DNA of 64,000 bases from Lewinellaceae bacterium (GCA_016712415.1 JADJRC010000002.1:434001-498000); one strand, 5' to 3'; positions 33,144-42,140 are shown, counted from the first letter of the stretch. Numbers and translations are program-made. The notes: generated by a model from the sequence alone, not told the origin.

Positions 33144-33180
33144 CTTGGTGACGATTTATAACAATTAAAAAACCTGATTT

Positions 33181-33561
33181 ATGGACCAATTTACCGGCGA
33201 TTTTCGCACACTGAAGGTATACCAACTTGCTTATGAACTGGCAATGGAGGTATATCACATAACCAAATTATTCCCCAAAGAGGAATTGTATTCACTGACC
33301 AGTCAGATACGCCGTTCGTCGCGTGCAGTACCGGCCATTATTGGCGAAGGGTACCGCAAGCGACTTTATCCCCAACATTTTCGGAGCAAAATGTCGGATG
33401 CAGATGCGGAAGCCAGTGAAACGACGGTCCACCTTGATTTTTCCAGAGACTGCCAATACATCACGGCAGAAAAGCATGCCGACCTCCTGAATCGCTATCA
33501 GGAGGTCGGTAAAATGCTGGGGGGCATGATATCAAACCCCGAAAAATTTTTGCCTAAATAG
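33181..33561 (+). CDS. Four-helix-bundle protein (PF05635/TIGR02436, 23S rRNA IVP/Avd-like)
   Basis: 126 residues, complete. Family motifs: LKVYQLAYELAMEVYHITK, LFPKEELYSLTSQIRRSSRAVPAIIGEGY, then a C-terminal helix with LLNRYQEVGKMLGG. Relatives sit in 23S rRNA intervening sequences, and the DGR accessory protein Avd has the same fold; both bind nucleic acid. The usual IPANIAEGY is changed to VPAIIGEGY. The gene is enclosed by inverted CC(N)ACTG arrays, 37 bp from the left one and 4 bp from the right one. The whole block fills the gap between the stops of convergent ompA and gldN. Role in the element is inference. Confidence 0.9.
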   Translation: MDQFTGDFRTLKVYQLAYELAMEVYHITKLFPKEELYSLTSQIRRSSRAVPAIIGEGYRKRLYPQHFRSKMSDADAEASETTVHLDFSRDCQYITAEKHADLLNRYQEVGKMLGGMISNPEKFLPK

Positions 33562-33565
33562 ATAA

Positions 33566-33867
33566 CCCACTGCCACTGCCCACTGCCAACTGCCCACTGC
33601 CCACTGCCAACTGCCACTGCCCACTGCCACTGCCCACTGCCAACTGCCACTGCCCACTGCCACTGCCCACTGCCCACTGCCACGCCACGCCCGCCACCGC
33701 CACTGCCACTGCCACTGCCCACTGCCACTGCCCACTGCCACTGCCCACTGCCACTGCCAACTGCCACTGCCCACTGCCACTGCCAACTGCCACTGCCAAC
33801 TGCCACTGCCACTGCCACTGCCACTGCCAACTGCCCACTGCCACTGCCAACTGCCAACTGCCAACTG
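33566..33867 (+). repeat. Right ACTGCC-type array, about 46 units
   Basis: 302 bp of 7-bp CC(C/A)ACTG units mixed with 6-bp CCACTG units, with one diverged patch at about 33681-33701 (CCACGCCACGCCCGCC). Opposite orientation to the left array. It ends 2 bp before the gldN stop codon. Open in several frames on the minus strand, but only as a low-complexity Gly/Ser/Trp/Gln/Ala/Val repeat. Confidence 0.95.
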
Positions 33868-33869
33868 TT

Positions 33870-34733
33870 TTACCAGCTCCACAAATCGTGTTCCCGGTTA
33901 AACAATTCATCGTCAATTCTTTCGGCTTGCAGCAGCAGGTCGGTACCGGCGAGATAGTCCTGCAGCCGGAGGTCTTGCACATTGTTTTCCTTGAGGATGG
34001 ATGACGCAAAGTAGCGCATTTCAAAAAGGTCTTCCCAGGAAGTTGTGGTAGAATAATTGCCGCCGGGTGTGATTACCTTATGTCCGGCGAGCAAGGGCCG
34101 GGCCGTGGGATAGTGTACCCAGAACAGGGGTTTTTCAAAGCGGAAATCACCGTTCTCGTCGCGGACGTCGATGAGCGGAGCGATGCCCAGGATGCGCACG
34201 CGCAGGGTGCCGGTATTGGTGTCGAAAAACCAGGACTCCTTGATGCGGAAGCGTCGCACATCTTCCCAGTTGATGTCGGTCCGTACGACTTGAATATCTT
34301 CCTCATCGGTATCCATATTCCAGACGACAACCGTGTCGATCTTGTACAACAGGCCGTTCAGGGCTTCCTGTGAAAGCGGTTTGGAGAAATGATCATCTTC
34401 CGTGCTGTACACGGTCAGGTCGCCGTCGAGGGCTGCCTCTGAGAAGATGGTGAACAGGGGCGACTCGGGGGCCACAAATGGCAGGTTCATTTTTTCCCTG
34501 GTATCGATGACCCGCCACAGTCGTTTTTCCCAGAGGATGTCGGCTTCCCGGATCGGTTGATACTTCAGTACGCGGTGTTCGGCCACCACGGTCCGCTCTG
34601 TAATATCGTCGAGCGCCGGGGTGGGGGTGTCGGGTACGGGGTCGGTGCGCTGTGCCAGCGCCAGTTGGGCGACGAGCAAGGCGCCGCCAAGGCAGCCCAA
34701 TAGACGGACTACCCGAAAAGACAGAATTGTCAT
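33870..34733 (-). CDS. gldN: Gliding motility/T9SS protein GldN (PorN)
   Basis: 287 residues with a signal peptide at the N-terminus. GldN/PorN is a periplasmic ring protein of the type IX secretion core with GldK. Family features: READILWEKRLWRVIDTREKMNLPF, YKIDTVVVWN, IKESWFFDTNTGTLRVRILGIAPL and the C-terminal ELFNREHDLWSW. The usual gldKLM genes are not next to it; upstream is a gap and gmhB. So it is either an orphan copy or the operon is split here. Convergent with ompA across the repeat element. Confidence 0.92.
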   Translation of the reverse strand: MTILSFRVVRLLGCLGGALLVAQLALAQRTDPVPDTPTPALDDITERTVVAEHRVLKYQPIREADILWEKRLWRVIDTREKMNLPFVAPESPLFTIFSEAALDGDLTVYSTEDDHFSKPLSQEALNGLLYKIDTVVVWNMDTDEEDIQVVRTDINWEDVRRFRIKESWFFDTNTGTLRVRILGIAPLIDVRDENGDFRFEKPLFWVHYPTARPLLAGHKVITPGGNYSTTTSWEDLFEMRYFASSILKENNVQDLRLQDYLAGTDLLLQAERIDDELFNREHDLWSW

Positions 34734-34897
34734 GTGTCGGTTGTGTTTAGTAAATTCGTAAAAAGAATAAAGGAATACCCTGGGGTGGATGGGTTTTGCA
34801 ACCCGAAGATTAGCCGGAGATCAGGAAATGTACTGTTGCGAACAGTGTTGAACTCCAAACGGCGTACTTGCAGCCGCTATTTTCAACGTTAAAAATT

Positions 34898-35434
34898 TTA
34901 ACAACCGGCCATATAGCGGGCAAAATGCAACAGCGAATCGAATTGAAAGTCGATGGCCATGGCGGCCAATTCTGCCGCTTCTTCCTCCTTTCCACGGATC
35001 AGTACCGTGCGCATGCCCAGGGTATTCCCAAACGCCATATCCGACACCGAGTCTCCCGCGATCCAGGCTTTGCTGAAGTCTGTGTCGGGAAAATCTGCCA
35101 TGGCTTTCCATGCCATACCCGTTGCGGGCTTGCGGCAGGAACACCCCGCGTCTTTGGCGTGTGGGCAATAGTATACGCCATCGATTCTGCCGCCCGCGCT
35201 TTCTACAATATTCGCCATTTTTTGATGCACGGCTGCCAGGTCGGATTCCGTCATCAGGCCACGACCGATTCCGGCCTGGTTGGTAACCACCAGGATGCGG
35301 TCAAACAGTCCGGACAACAATTGCATCGCTTCGCCAAGGCCTTCTGCAGGAATAAATGCTTCGGGCGTATTTATGTATTCGCCTGGCACCCTCAGATTGA
35401 TTACGCCATCGCGGTCCAGAAATAAGGTAGACAT
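34898..35434 (-). CDS. gmhB: D-glycero-D-manno-heptose 1,7-bisphosphate phosphatase-like HAD protein
   Basis: 178 residues. HAD-IIIA phosphatase for ADP-heptose synthesis in lipopolysaccharide. Motifs: FLDRDGVIN, VVTNQAGIGRG, the zinc-loop cysteines YYCPHAKDAGCSCRKP, and AGDSVSDM. The length is right for GmhB; histidinol-phosphatase HisB-N is the alternative. Starts directly against the truncated four-helix-bundle frame and its heptamer array. Confidence 0.88.
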   Translation of the reverse strand: MSTLFLDRDGVINLRVPGEYINTPEAFIPAEGLGEAMQLLSGLFDRILVVTNQAGIGRGLMTESDLAAVHQKMANIVESAGGRIDGVYYCPHAKDAGCSCRKPATGMAWKAMADFPDTDFSKAWIAGDSVSDMAFGNTLGMRTVLIRGKEEEAAELAAMAIDFQFDSLLHFARYMAGC

Positions 35435-35616
35435 TATTTTAATGATGAGTGATGAATGATGAGTGATGAATTTTTTGTGCCTGCCCGCAGCATTTGTTTG
35501 CTGATGGTATACTCTTTTTTTACGTCCGTCAAATAACGGCTCAGGTTCACAACCCGGATGGCAAAATGAATAGTTTTTTCCCTCAGAGGGTCGTTTTTGG
35601 TGCTAATTTCTTCCAT
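35434..35616 (-). pseudogene. Truncated four-helix-bundle gene running into a heptamer array
   Basis: The first ~47 residues are a clear PF05635/TIGR02436 N-terminus of the second subfamily (IHFAIRVVNLSRYLTD.KKEYTISKQMLRAGT). The conserved continuation SIGANVEEA is missing. Instead the frame enters the array at 35441-35470, read as NSSLIIHHSSLK, and stops. About 60% of the protein is lost. Another repeat element lies just upstream. Confidence 0.8.
35441..35470 (+). repeat. Heptamer array AATGATG/AGTGATG, four units
   Basis: Four strict 7-bp units alternating AATGATG and AGTGATG, followed by AA. An inverted partner CATCATTCATCATT lies at 35867-35880. Confidence 0.88.
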
Positions 35617-35636
35617 AATTTTAAACTTTACTATTC

Positions 35637-35860
35637 ATGCGAATAATGGGTTAAAATAACCTCGGAGAGGTTTAATATTGGTAGAAAACAGGATAATTTC
35701 ATTTTTCCCGACCTCGGAGAGGTCAAATATTGGTGGCATTTTCACGCAATCTTTAGCAAGATTCGACCTCTCCGAGGTCGGTATGGGGTAAACGAACCCT
35801 TCTACCAACGTTTGACCTCTCCGAGGTCGCTTCGATCGCTTTTCAACCCATTATTCGCAT
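35637..35860. mobile_element. MITE-like inverted-repeat element with four palindromes
   Basis: Terminal inverted repeats: ATGCGAATAATGGGTT at 35637-35652, matched by its reverse complement at 35845-35860. Inside are four copies of the palindrome GACCTCGGAGAGGTC (35658-35672, 35710-35724, 35765-35779, 35814-35828). Copies 1-2 are in one orientation and 3-4 inverted, each trailed by a version of AATATTGGTAGAA. No coding content. Lies between the truncated four-helix-bundle gene and the inverted arm CATCATTCATCATT at 35867-35880. Confidence 0.75.
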
Positions 35861-35866
35861 TATTAA

Positions 35867-35880
35867 CATCATTCATCATT
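35867..35880 (+). repeat. Inverted partner arm of the AATGATG array
   Basis: CATCATTCATCATT is two 7-bp units, the reverse complement of AATGATGAATGATG. Confidence 0.6.
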
Positions 35881-35946
35881 AAAAATGAACTTTTTAAAAA
35901 AAATGAAGTTTATAACACTAAATATCAAGACATCAAACTTTCGAAT

Positions 35947-36519
35947 ATGCATATTTCCGTATTATCAGCCAGCACCAGGATCAACCGCGCTTCGCACCGT
36001 GTGGCGCTGGCTTTGGAACAATATATCAACGGACAGGGGATTCACACCGCCAAGATATTGGATCTGGCGGAATACCGTTTTCCGGTTTTGGAAGAAATAC
36101 TGCACCGCCACCCTAATCCGCCGGATGGTCTGGAGGCCTTTGCAGCAGAAATCCGCGGGTCAGATGCGTGTATTTTTGTGTCGCCGGAATACAACGGCAG
36201 TTATACTTCGGCGCTAAAAAATGCAATAGACTATCTGAAAGAGGGCGAGTTTGCCCAAAAAGCCATTGGTATTGCGGGGGTTTCGGCCGGCATGATGGGC
36301 GGTATGCGGGCAGGGCTGGCTATGCAACAGTTGGCATTGGCTATATCAGGCTTCCCGGCGCCTCAGATGCTTTTGGTAGGGCAGGTGACGCAGCGTTTTG
36401 ACGAGGTCGGTAACCTTACAGATCCATCTTTTGAAAAAAACATACAGGCTTTTTTGAAACAATTCACCTGGCTCGCGGAGGCGGTGGCGGATAAGAAAAT
36501 GGCGTTGGTGGCGGGTTAG
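35947..36519 (+). CDS. NAD(P)H-dependent FMN reductase family flavoprotein
   Basis: 190 residues, flavodoxin-like fold. Features: FMN phosphate loop LSASTRINRASHRVA, SPEYNGSYTSALKNAIDYL (the family signature PEYNxSxPxxLKNAID) and GIAGVSAGMMGGMRAG. Reduces FMN or quinone-type substrates with NAD(P)H. ATG 35947 is chosen because upstream codons belong to the inverted-repeat element. Convergent with the vWA gene, with overlapping stops. Confidence 0.9.
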   Translation: MHISVLSASTRINRASHRVALALEQYINGQGIHTAKILDLAEYRFPVLEEILHRHPNPPDGLEAFAAEIRGSDACIFVSPEYNGSYTSALKNAIDYLKEGEFAQKAIGIAGVSAGMMGGMRAGLAMQQLALAISGFPAPQMLLVGQVTQRFDEVGNLTDPSFEKNIQAFLKQFTWLAEAVADKKMALVAG

Positions 36520-38089
36520 ATTTTGGTCACCTTGATGAACTTTCCCCTGTTTACCCGGTACCTGAAAGGGCCGATATTCAGCGTGGCGCCGTCGACCAGT
36601 TGGGCCAGGTCTTCAATATCCTGTTCGATGGTGTGTACGCTGCCGCCGGTTTTGAAGGCGATTTCGAGGTAGTTTTCGTTTACGCCCGATTCCGTACCGC
36701 AGAGAATGATGTGAACGGGTACGTTCAGCCTTGCCAGCAGTTCGATGTCGCGCACATCGCTATAGTTGTCGGCAACGAGCACCAGTTCATCCAGGCGGTG
36801 CAGTTTTCTCGCGCCTTCAAGCAGCGCTTCGAGGTCGTTTTCGGGTCCATCGCCGCCGTATCCGGCTTTTGCGGTCTGCATCATGGTTTGGAGGAGTTGG
36901 TCCATTTCGGCATGATCGGTGAAATAGATGCCGCCGGTTTTACCAATTGGCTTGTCGCTGTCGTCCCGCGCATCGCCGTCGTTAAAAAAGAAATATCGGT
37001 TTTCCTCCCCCTGAACCAGTTGAAGGGCATGCCACATGATTACCTGGTCCATGTAGGGTGTCATACTACCGGTGAGGTCGGTGACGATCACCTTGTGTTT
37101 CCAGCGTTCGCGCATGCGGTAGAGCGCGGCCTGTACTGCCGAGCCTGTTTTTTCAAAATAATGCGGGTCGCGGGTCACGGAGTCGCGTTCCTCGGCGGCG
37201 CGCCGGGCGATGCGTTGCTGCACCTCCGGGCCCTGTTCGCCGAACAGCAGTTGTTGCACGAAATTATCTTCCTTGTTCAGTTGCCTGCGCGCGCGCGTGG
37301 CCCAGGCGATGGAATCGCGTTCCCGCTCCATCCGGTACAGGGAATCGCGGACGAATGCCAGCCGCGCGCGCTCGGCCCTGCGTTTCAACACCGCCTGTGT
37401 GCCGATGGTGTTGTAGCGGATGTTGAGCTGACCAGCCCGGTCGTCCTGCGGCATGTCGTAGCATTTGAGGTTGGTTTCAATACGGGTGCTGATGCAATAC
37501 GATTCGCCCATCGGCAGCATCAGGCAAGCTTTGCCCGTGCGGTCGGTCGTGGCGTGATATACTTTGCCCGACTTTTTCACCGAGAAATACATATCCTCCC
37601 CGTGGATGGGGCGGTTGTCGAGGTCAAGAATGGTCAATACCACCAGCACACGGCTGCGCGTAGGCGTCTGGGCGCTTGAGACCTTCTGGTAAATCGTGTC
37701 GTTGCGCTCTTCTTCCGTAAATTGACTGGCCAGGTAGGTGATGTCGATCACTTCCCTGGCGTAGGGTCGTTGGATACACGAATAGTTTCTATCCCGGTTT
37801 CGTCGCCGGCATCGATGCGGTACTCCTGATCTTTGGGTACGAGGAACAGCACTTCTCCGAAACGGCCTGTGACGCCCTGCCATACCTTCCCCGAGCCCGT
37901 CTGCACGACCTGAACGGGCACCTCGGGCATCTTGCGCCGGTCGAGGTTGCTGACATTGATCCGAAGCAGCACCGCTTTGGCTGTGGGTTGTTTTTTGTCT
38001 TTTACATGCCAGTATTCAACGATGGTGTCGTTTTGGGCGGTGAGCAGGAGGTACAGGGAACAGAACAGGATAGTTAGCAGGTATTTCAT
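36516..38089 (-). CDS. Secreted von Willebrand factor A-type domain protein, one -1 frameshift
   Basis: About 524 residues after adding one base at the GGG run 37764-37766, which joins ..IRVSNDP and YAREVIDITYLASQ... Signal peptide MKYLLTILFCSLYLLLTAQ. The N-terminal half has carboxypeptidase-regulatory/Ig-like segments (VLLRINVSNLDRRKMPEVPVQV and VLVVLTILDLDNRPI). The middle is a charged coiled-coil region. The C-terminal vWA-like domain (HKVIVTDLTGSMTPYMDQVI, MIDAS-like D-x-T-x-S with Thr/Gly changes) contains GGDGPENDLEALLEGARK. Probably a periplasmic or surface protein; role unknown. Confidence 0.8.
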
Positions 38090-38109
38090 GTCGATCGAAC
38101 GGTTGGCGA

Positions 38110-38319
38110 TTGCTATTGCGGAAACGCAGGATATGCAACAGAAATTTCACCAACCCGGTACAGACCCTGCTTCACGGTGTACCGGCGGGCAATATCGCCT
38201 ACAAAACCGGCCGTAAAGTATATTGGGATGCGGAAAAAGGCGAATTTAAAAACGCCCCGGAAGCCAATGGTTTGATGAAGGCTACTTACCACAACGGGTG
38301 GAAACTTCCGGTACGCTAA
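38110..38319 (+). pseudogene. 3' remnant of a Gfo/Idh/MocA-type oxidoreductase gene
   Basis: 69-codon frame whose last ~45 residues match the C-terminus of Gfo/Idh/MocA dehydrogenases: GNIAYKTGRKVYWDAEKGEFKNAPEAN... ending WKLP. The NAD-binding Rossmann domain and most of the catalytic domain are absent; upstream is the divergent vWA gene. Looks like the tail left after a deletion or rearrangement. Confidence 0.65.
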
Positions 38320-38403
38320 AGGAGCAAAAAAAAGTGATGCACTGTTTTTTACGTCAGTGCATCACTCGCGGTTTTTACTGCTTAGGGCAAATCAGACAAT
38401 TTC

Positions 38404-40842
38404 CTAAATCCGACGCATCTCTTCGGCTGAGCCGGTCTGCCGCTGCCGCGCGGATTTTAATTTCCGGTTGCCGAATGTATTGGTCCAGGAGAGCATAAAG
38501 GTGCGTTCGGCCATCCGATAGGATGACTTTACCAGCAGGTTGATCTCGGGTTGCCGGGTTTCGCCGATCCAGTTGGTTGAAAGGAACAGATCGCTGGCAT
38601 TGAAGCGCAGTTTGCCCCATTTCTCGCCGAAATCCTTTTCAAGACCTATATTGACGGAGCCGGTGGCTTTCCAGAAAGCAATGCCCCAGTAACCGGCAGA
38701 ATTGTAATCACCCGAAACTTCGAGCGTAAAACGCTGCGGCAACTTGAACGTCTGTGTTGTATTAAAGCCGTAGTCCGTATTTCGGATTTGAAAATCCTGC
38801 CCGTCCAGTTTAAAATTGATTTCCCTCGAATTGGCAAACACGTTGTATTGCATATCCCACCATCCGGTCGGATGCAGCGGGAGAGACAGGTTGGCGCTTG
38901 CCACCTTTTCATTGTCCAGGTTTTCGGGTCTGTTCACTTGCCGGTTGGTCACAGGATCTACCGTAGGCACAAAACGTATGGGGCCCTGTTCGATGCTGTA
39001 TGTTACACCCAGGTTCAGGGTTTTGAAACCATAGTTTAATTTCAAGGCATCTGTGAACGAGGCCTGCAAGGCAGGGTTGCCGCCTTCCAGCGTAGTCGGG
39101 TCGCTGAAGATCAGCCAGGGGGCAAGCCGCCGGATAGACGGGCGGGTGATGCGGCGGCTGTACGAAAAGTTGAGGTTTTGCGTCTCCGTCAGTTTCCGCC
39201 CTATAAATACCGAGGGAAACAAAGAGCCATACTGGCGGTCGACCACATTGGGCTGCTCCACCGAGCCGAGGTTGGTGTTGGTGTACTCGTAGCGCAGTCC
39301 CGCTTTCAGGTCGGTTTTGTCGTTGATTTTTGTAGTAAAACTCGTGTATGCTCCGGCCACGTATTCGTCGAGTTTGAACAGCGAAGTGAGGTCAGGAATG
39401 ACAGACCAGTCCTGCTGGGGCTCCCGGCTTTCCACGCGCACGTCGTTGGTGAAACGCATGGACGTGAATTTGCCGCCGGTTTCCAGTTTCCCGTTTTCCC
39501 CGATATTAAGGGTATAGTCGGCCTTTCCGACAGCGACTTTGATCGGAGTTTTTTTATTGATACGGAGTTCGCTCTGCGAGGAAATATTGCCTTCCGCATC
39601 CTGGTTCAGCAACTCATAGTAACTGGGGTTATTGATATCGTACTGAACGAAATCGGCATCCACATTCAGGGACTGGTTTTTTGCAAACTTGTGCGTCAGG
39701 TTGATGTTGCCTGCAAACGACCGGTTGTGATTGGTTTCCGAATTGGGCATGCGCAGCCTGCTTTCGACAAGGCCGTTTTTGGAATAAATCACGCCGTTTT
39801 CGGCTTCCATATACCAGTCCCGGTCAAAGAAGGTGCCTAAAACGCCGACCACTGTTTTGGGAGAAACCTGAAAATCGACGCCGAACCGCGCGTTTTGCAC
39901 CGACGTCGGGGTGTGCGGGCGGTTGCTGTATGTTTCTGTTTCCAGGAAATCGGCGCCCTGCTGCACGCCCCGGTAATTGGTAAATACCTGCGGGTTCAAA
40001 TCGAAATCGTAGCCGTAGTTGCCGAAGAAATTGACCTTCTTATGGCGGTAGTTGAAGTACAGGCCTGCCCCGTATTTTTCACCCTTGCCGTAGCCGCCCT
40101 TGGCGGAATAGCCGCCGTTGAGCCCCTCGTCGCCGGTATTTTTAAGCACGATATTGATGATGCCCGCATTGCCTTCCGCCTCAAAATTGGCGGGCGGCGT
40201 GTGGATGAGTTCGATGCGGTCGATGTTGTCGGCATTCATCCCGGCGAGCATTTGTACTATTGCTTCGGAAGGCATCCGCGCTATTTTGCCGTTGATCATC
40301 ACGACCACGCCTTCTTTGCCGGTAAGAGAAATGGAATTGGTCAGTTGGTTGACCTGTACGCCCGGCGACCGTTGCAGCACTTCGAGGGCGGTTCCGCCGG
40401 CATTGGTGATGCTGTTGGCGACGTTGACCACCATGCGGTCGATCTGCTGCTCGAACAGCGGTTTTTTGGCGATGATGCTTACCTCGTCGAGTTGGGCGGT
40501 ATTTTCCTCCAGTATGACGCGTCCGAGGTCTTTTTGGCCCATTCCGGAGCCGATGACAAAGGTTTCCGAGCGGTAATTGGCAAAGCCCAGCATATTCACG
40601 CCGATGCAGTAAGAGCCCGGCACAACCTTGTCGAACTGGAAAGACCCATCGTTTTCACTAAGCATGCCTTTGATGAGACTGGAGTCGGCACTGTTCAGCA
40701 AAAGTATTGTTGCGGCGGGAAGGCCGCTGTTTTTGGCGTCGGTGACTACGCCGCGCATGGAGGTTTGGGCAAGAAGAGTGGATTGGAAAAAAGCACAGAT
40801 CAACAGTGCCGGGATTAAAATGCCTTTTAAGGTGCTTTTCAT
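38404..40842 (-). CDS. TonB-dependent receptor, outer membrane beta-barrel family (PF14905-like)
   Basis: 812 residues. Signal peptide MKSTLKGILIPALLICAFFQSTLLAQ, then a carboxypeptidase-regulatory-like domain (GVVTDAKNSGLPAATILLLN), a plug (LQRSPGVQVNQLTNSISLTGKEGVVVMINGK, FEAEGNAGIINIVLK) and a barrel of about 550 residues. Intact, unlike the other receptors here. ATG 40842 is used; the open frame extends 34 codons upstream without a signal. No SusD partner adjoins, and the substrate is unknown. PF14905 members often act with peptidases or metals. Confidence 0.92.
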   Translation of the reverse strand: MKSTLKGILIPALLICAFFQSTLLAQTSMRGVVTDAKNSGLPAATILLLNSADSSLIKGMLSENDGSFQFDKVVPGSYCIGVNMLGFANYRSETFVIGSGMGQKDLGRVILEENTAQLDEVSIIAKKPLFEQQIDRMVVNVANSITNAGGTALEVLQRSPGVQVNQLTNSISLTGKEGVVVMINGKIARMPSEAIVQMLAGMNADNIDRIELIHTPPANFEAEGNAGIINIVLKNTGDEGLNGGYSAKGGYGKGEKYGAGLYFNYRHKKVNFFGNYGYDFDLNPQVFTNYRGVQQGADFLETETYSNRPHTPTSVQNARFGVDFQVSPKTVVGVLGTFFDRDWYMEAENGVIYSKNGLVESRLRMPNSETNHNRSFAGNINLTHKFAKNQSLNVDADFVQYDINNPSYYELLNQDAEGNISSQSELRINKKTPIKVAVGKADYTLNIGENGKLETGGKFTSMRFTNDVRVESREPQQDWSVIPDLTSLFKLDEYVAGAYTSFTTKINDKTDLKAGLRYEYTNTNLGSVEQPNVVDRQYGSLFPSVFIGRKLTETQNLNFSYSRRITRPSIRRLAPWLIFSDPTTLEGGNPALQASFTDALKLNYGFKTLNLGVTYSIEQGPIRFVPTVDPVTNRQVNRPENLDNEKVASANLSLPLHPTGWWDMQYNVFANSREINFKLDGQDFQIRNTDYGFNTTQTFKLPQRFTLEVSGDYNSAGYWGIAFWKATGSVNIGLEKDFGEKWGKLRFNASDLFLSTNWIGETRQPEINLLVKSSYRMAERTFMLSWTNTFGNRKLKSARQRQTGSAEEMRRI

Positions 40843-41024
40843 ATTGGATGTTTTTGTTCGGATGAAAACAAAGGCATTGCACTGCCGTTCCTGTGAAGGA
40901 AATGGAGCACAATGCCCAATGTGTAGATTGACTTCAAAAAGCAAAAGGATAGACCATGCGATTGGGGTCGTGGTTGCACCGTTTTGATGAACAACCCTTT
41001 TTAACGGCTATTTTACCGGAAAAT

Positions 41025-41840
41025 CTATTTTTTTACAGGCCTTGGCGTAGTACCGTCAATAAAACGCCATTCTTCGAGGTTTACCAATTCTACCGTGTCG
41101 TCGAACAACTGGTCCCTGGTTTTCAGATCGGCTTCCGACAAGACTTTTTCGTTTAGTCCTTTGGGTCTGGGTTTCATGTACTGTTTAAAGTCTTTGTAAA
41201 AATCGACGGCTACGAATTGGTAATCCTGGCCCATGCCAAAGGGGCGAATGAGTTGGTAGCCATCCCAGCCAGAACGGCAACCGGCTTCCATTTCAGCCTT
41301 GTGTGTAGGCAGGAAGTATTTCTTCTCCATGTCCTGGTAAGTATCCCAGTTCTTCATCGGAATTTTGAAATAGACGACTGTCAGGTAGGTGTCGGGGCCG
41401 GCCTGTGTGGTGTCGTGGTAACTTTCCCAATTGTAGAGCATATGGGTTTTTACCAGGTCGCGGCTGGCAAGGGTACGATCGAATGCCTTGTCGGCATCCA
41501 TGCCCGGATGCACCTTTTTGAACACGGCATCCATATTGTTCATCTGGTTTTCCAGTTGACTGTCGTCGGTGTAGATGCGTACCGTCGCGTAATGGTATTC
41601 GGCATCGGTACCGCCGGGATAGGGAATACTCCACAGCGACCAGCTGTCCAGGTGTCCTGTGTTCACCCATTCCTGGTGCATGGGTTTCCACATTTCCTGT
41701 TCGACTTTGAGGTATTCTCCATCGCCGCCTTCCGGCACTTTCATGAAATCGACCACGGCATAAATTTGGGCCTGGGTGGTTGTGCTGAACAGCATGGTGG
41801 TCCAGACAAAAAACAAAAGAATGCAATTTGAAATTTTCAT
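41025..41840 (-). CDS. Conserved-type secreted hypothetical protein with two related halves
   Basis: 271 residues with signal peptide (cleavage after TTTQAQ). I do not recognise a named family. Two segments look alike: IYAVVDFMKVPEGGDGEYLKVEQEMWKPMH and YLTVVYFKIPMKNWDTYQDMEKKYFLPTH. Both have beta-strand, helix and W/Y-x-P-x-H patterns as in dimeric alpha-beta barrel (ferredoxin-like) proteins. A tandem two-domain periplasmic protein is a reasonable inference. Stands alone downstream of the AraC/DinB pair. Confidence 0.75.
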   Translation of the reverse strand: MKISNCILLFFVWTTMLFSTTTQAQIYAVVDFMKVPEGGDGEYLKVEQEMWKPMHQEWVNTGHLDSWSLWSIPYPGGTDAEYHYATVRIYTDDSQLENQMNNMDAVFKKVHPGMDADKAFDRTLASRDLVKTHMLYNWESYHDTTQAGPDTYLTVVYFKIPMKNWDTYQDMEKKYFLPTHKAEMEAGCRSGWDGYQLIRPFGMGQDYQFVAVDFYKDFKQYMKPRPKGLNEKVLSEADLKTRDQLFDDTVELVNLEEWRFIDGTTPRPVKK

Positions 41841-42140
41841 AGTATTCTGATTTGGTGAATGGAATAGTTAAATATGCCTGGAAGCGTGCAATGGGAGGAA
41901 GGGCTACTACAAGATAGTCGTATGCCCAGGTAAAATCTCAACAGGAAGCGGAATTTGATGAAATAAAGCGCGGACTGCTACAGGGCAGAAAGGAGCGGCG
42001 GGAAAACATTAGCCCTGATGGATATAAACACCAAATGTAGGGATTTTACGGAGTTTCGGGCGGTTTCTTAGGAGATTTTATTCGATTCCCTGGAGAACCC
42101 CGCAGATTGGTCACGCAGGGCATAGCCCCGACGCAAGCGG
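41841..42140. other. Non-coding gap
   Basis: 300 bp with no supported gene. Likely holds the promoter of the secreted protein to its left. No repeat or clear promoter box seen. Confidence 0.5.

Noticed and set aside
33566..33867. CRISPR array
   Set aside because: No spacers; the unit is 6-7 bp and contiguous, and no cas genes are present.
33498..34024. Long minus-strand frames through the ACTGCC array (Gly/Ser/Trp/Gln/Ala/Val repeats)
   Set aside because: They are the array read in frames without stops; low complexity, no start context, and one overlaps gldN.
35812..35946. Longer N-terminus for the FMN reductase
   Set aside because: The extra codons come from the inverted-repeat element and the heptamer arm.
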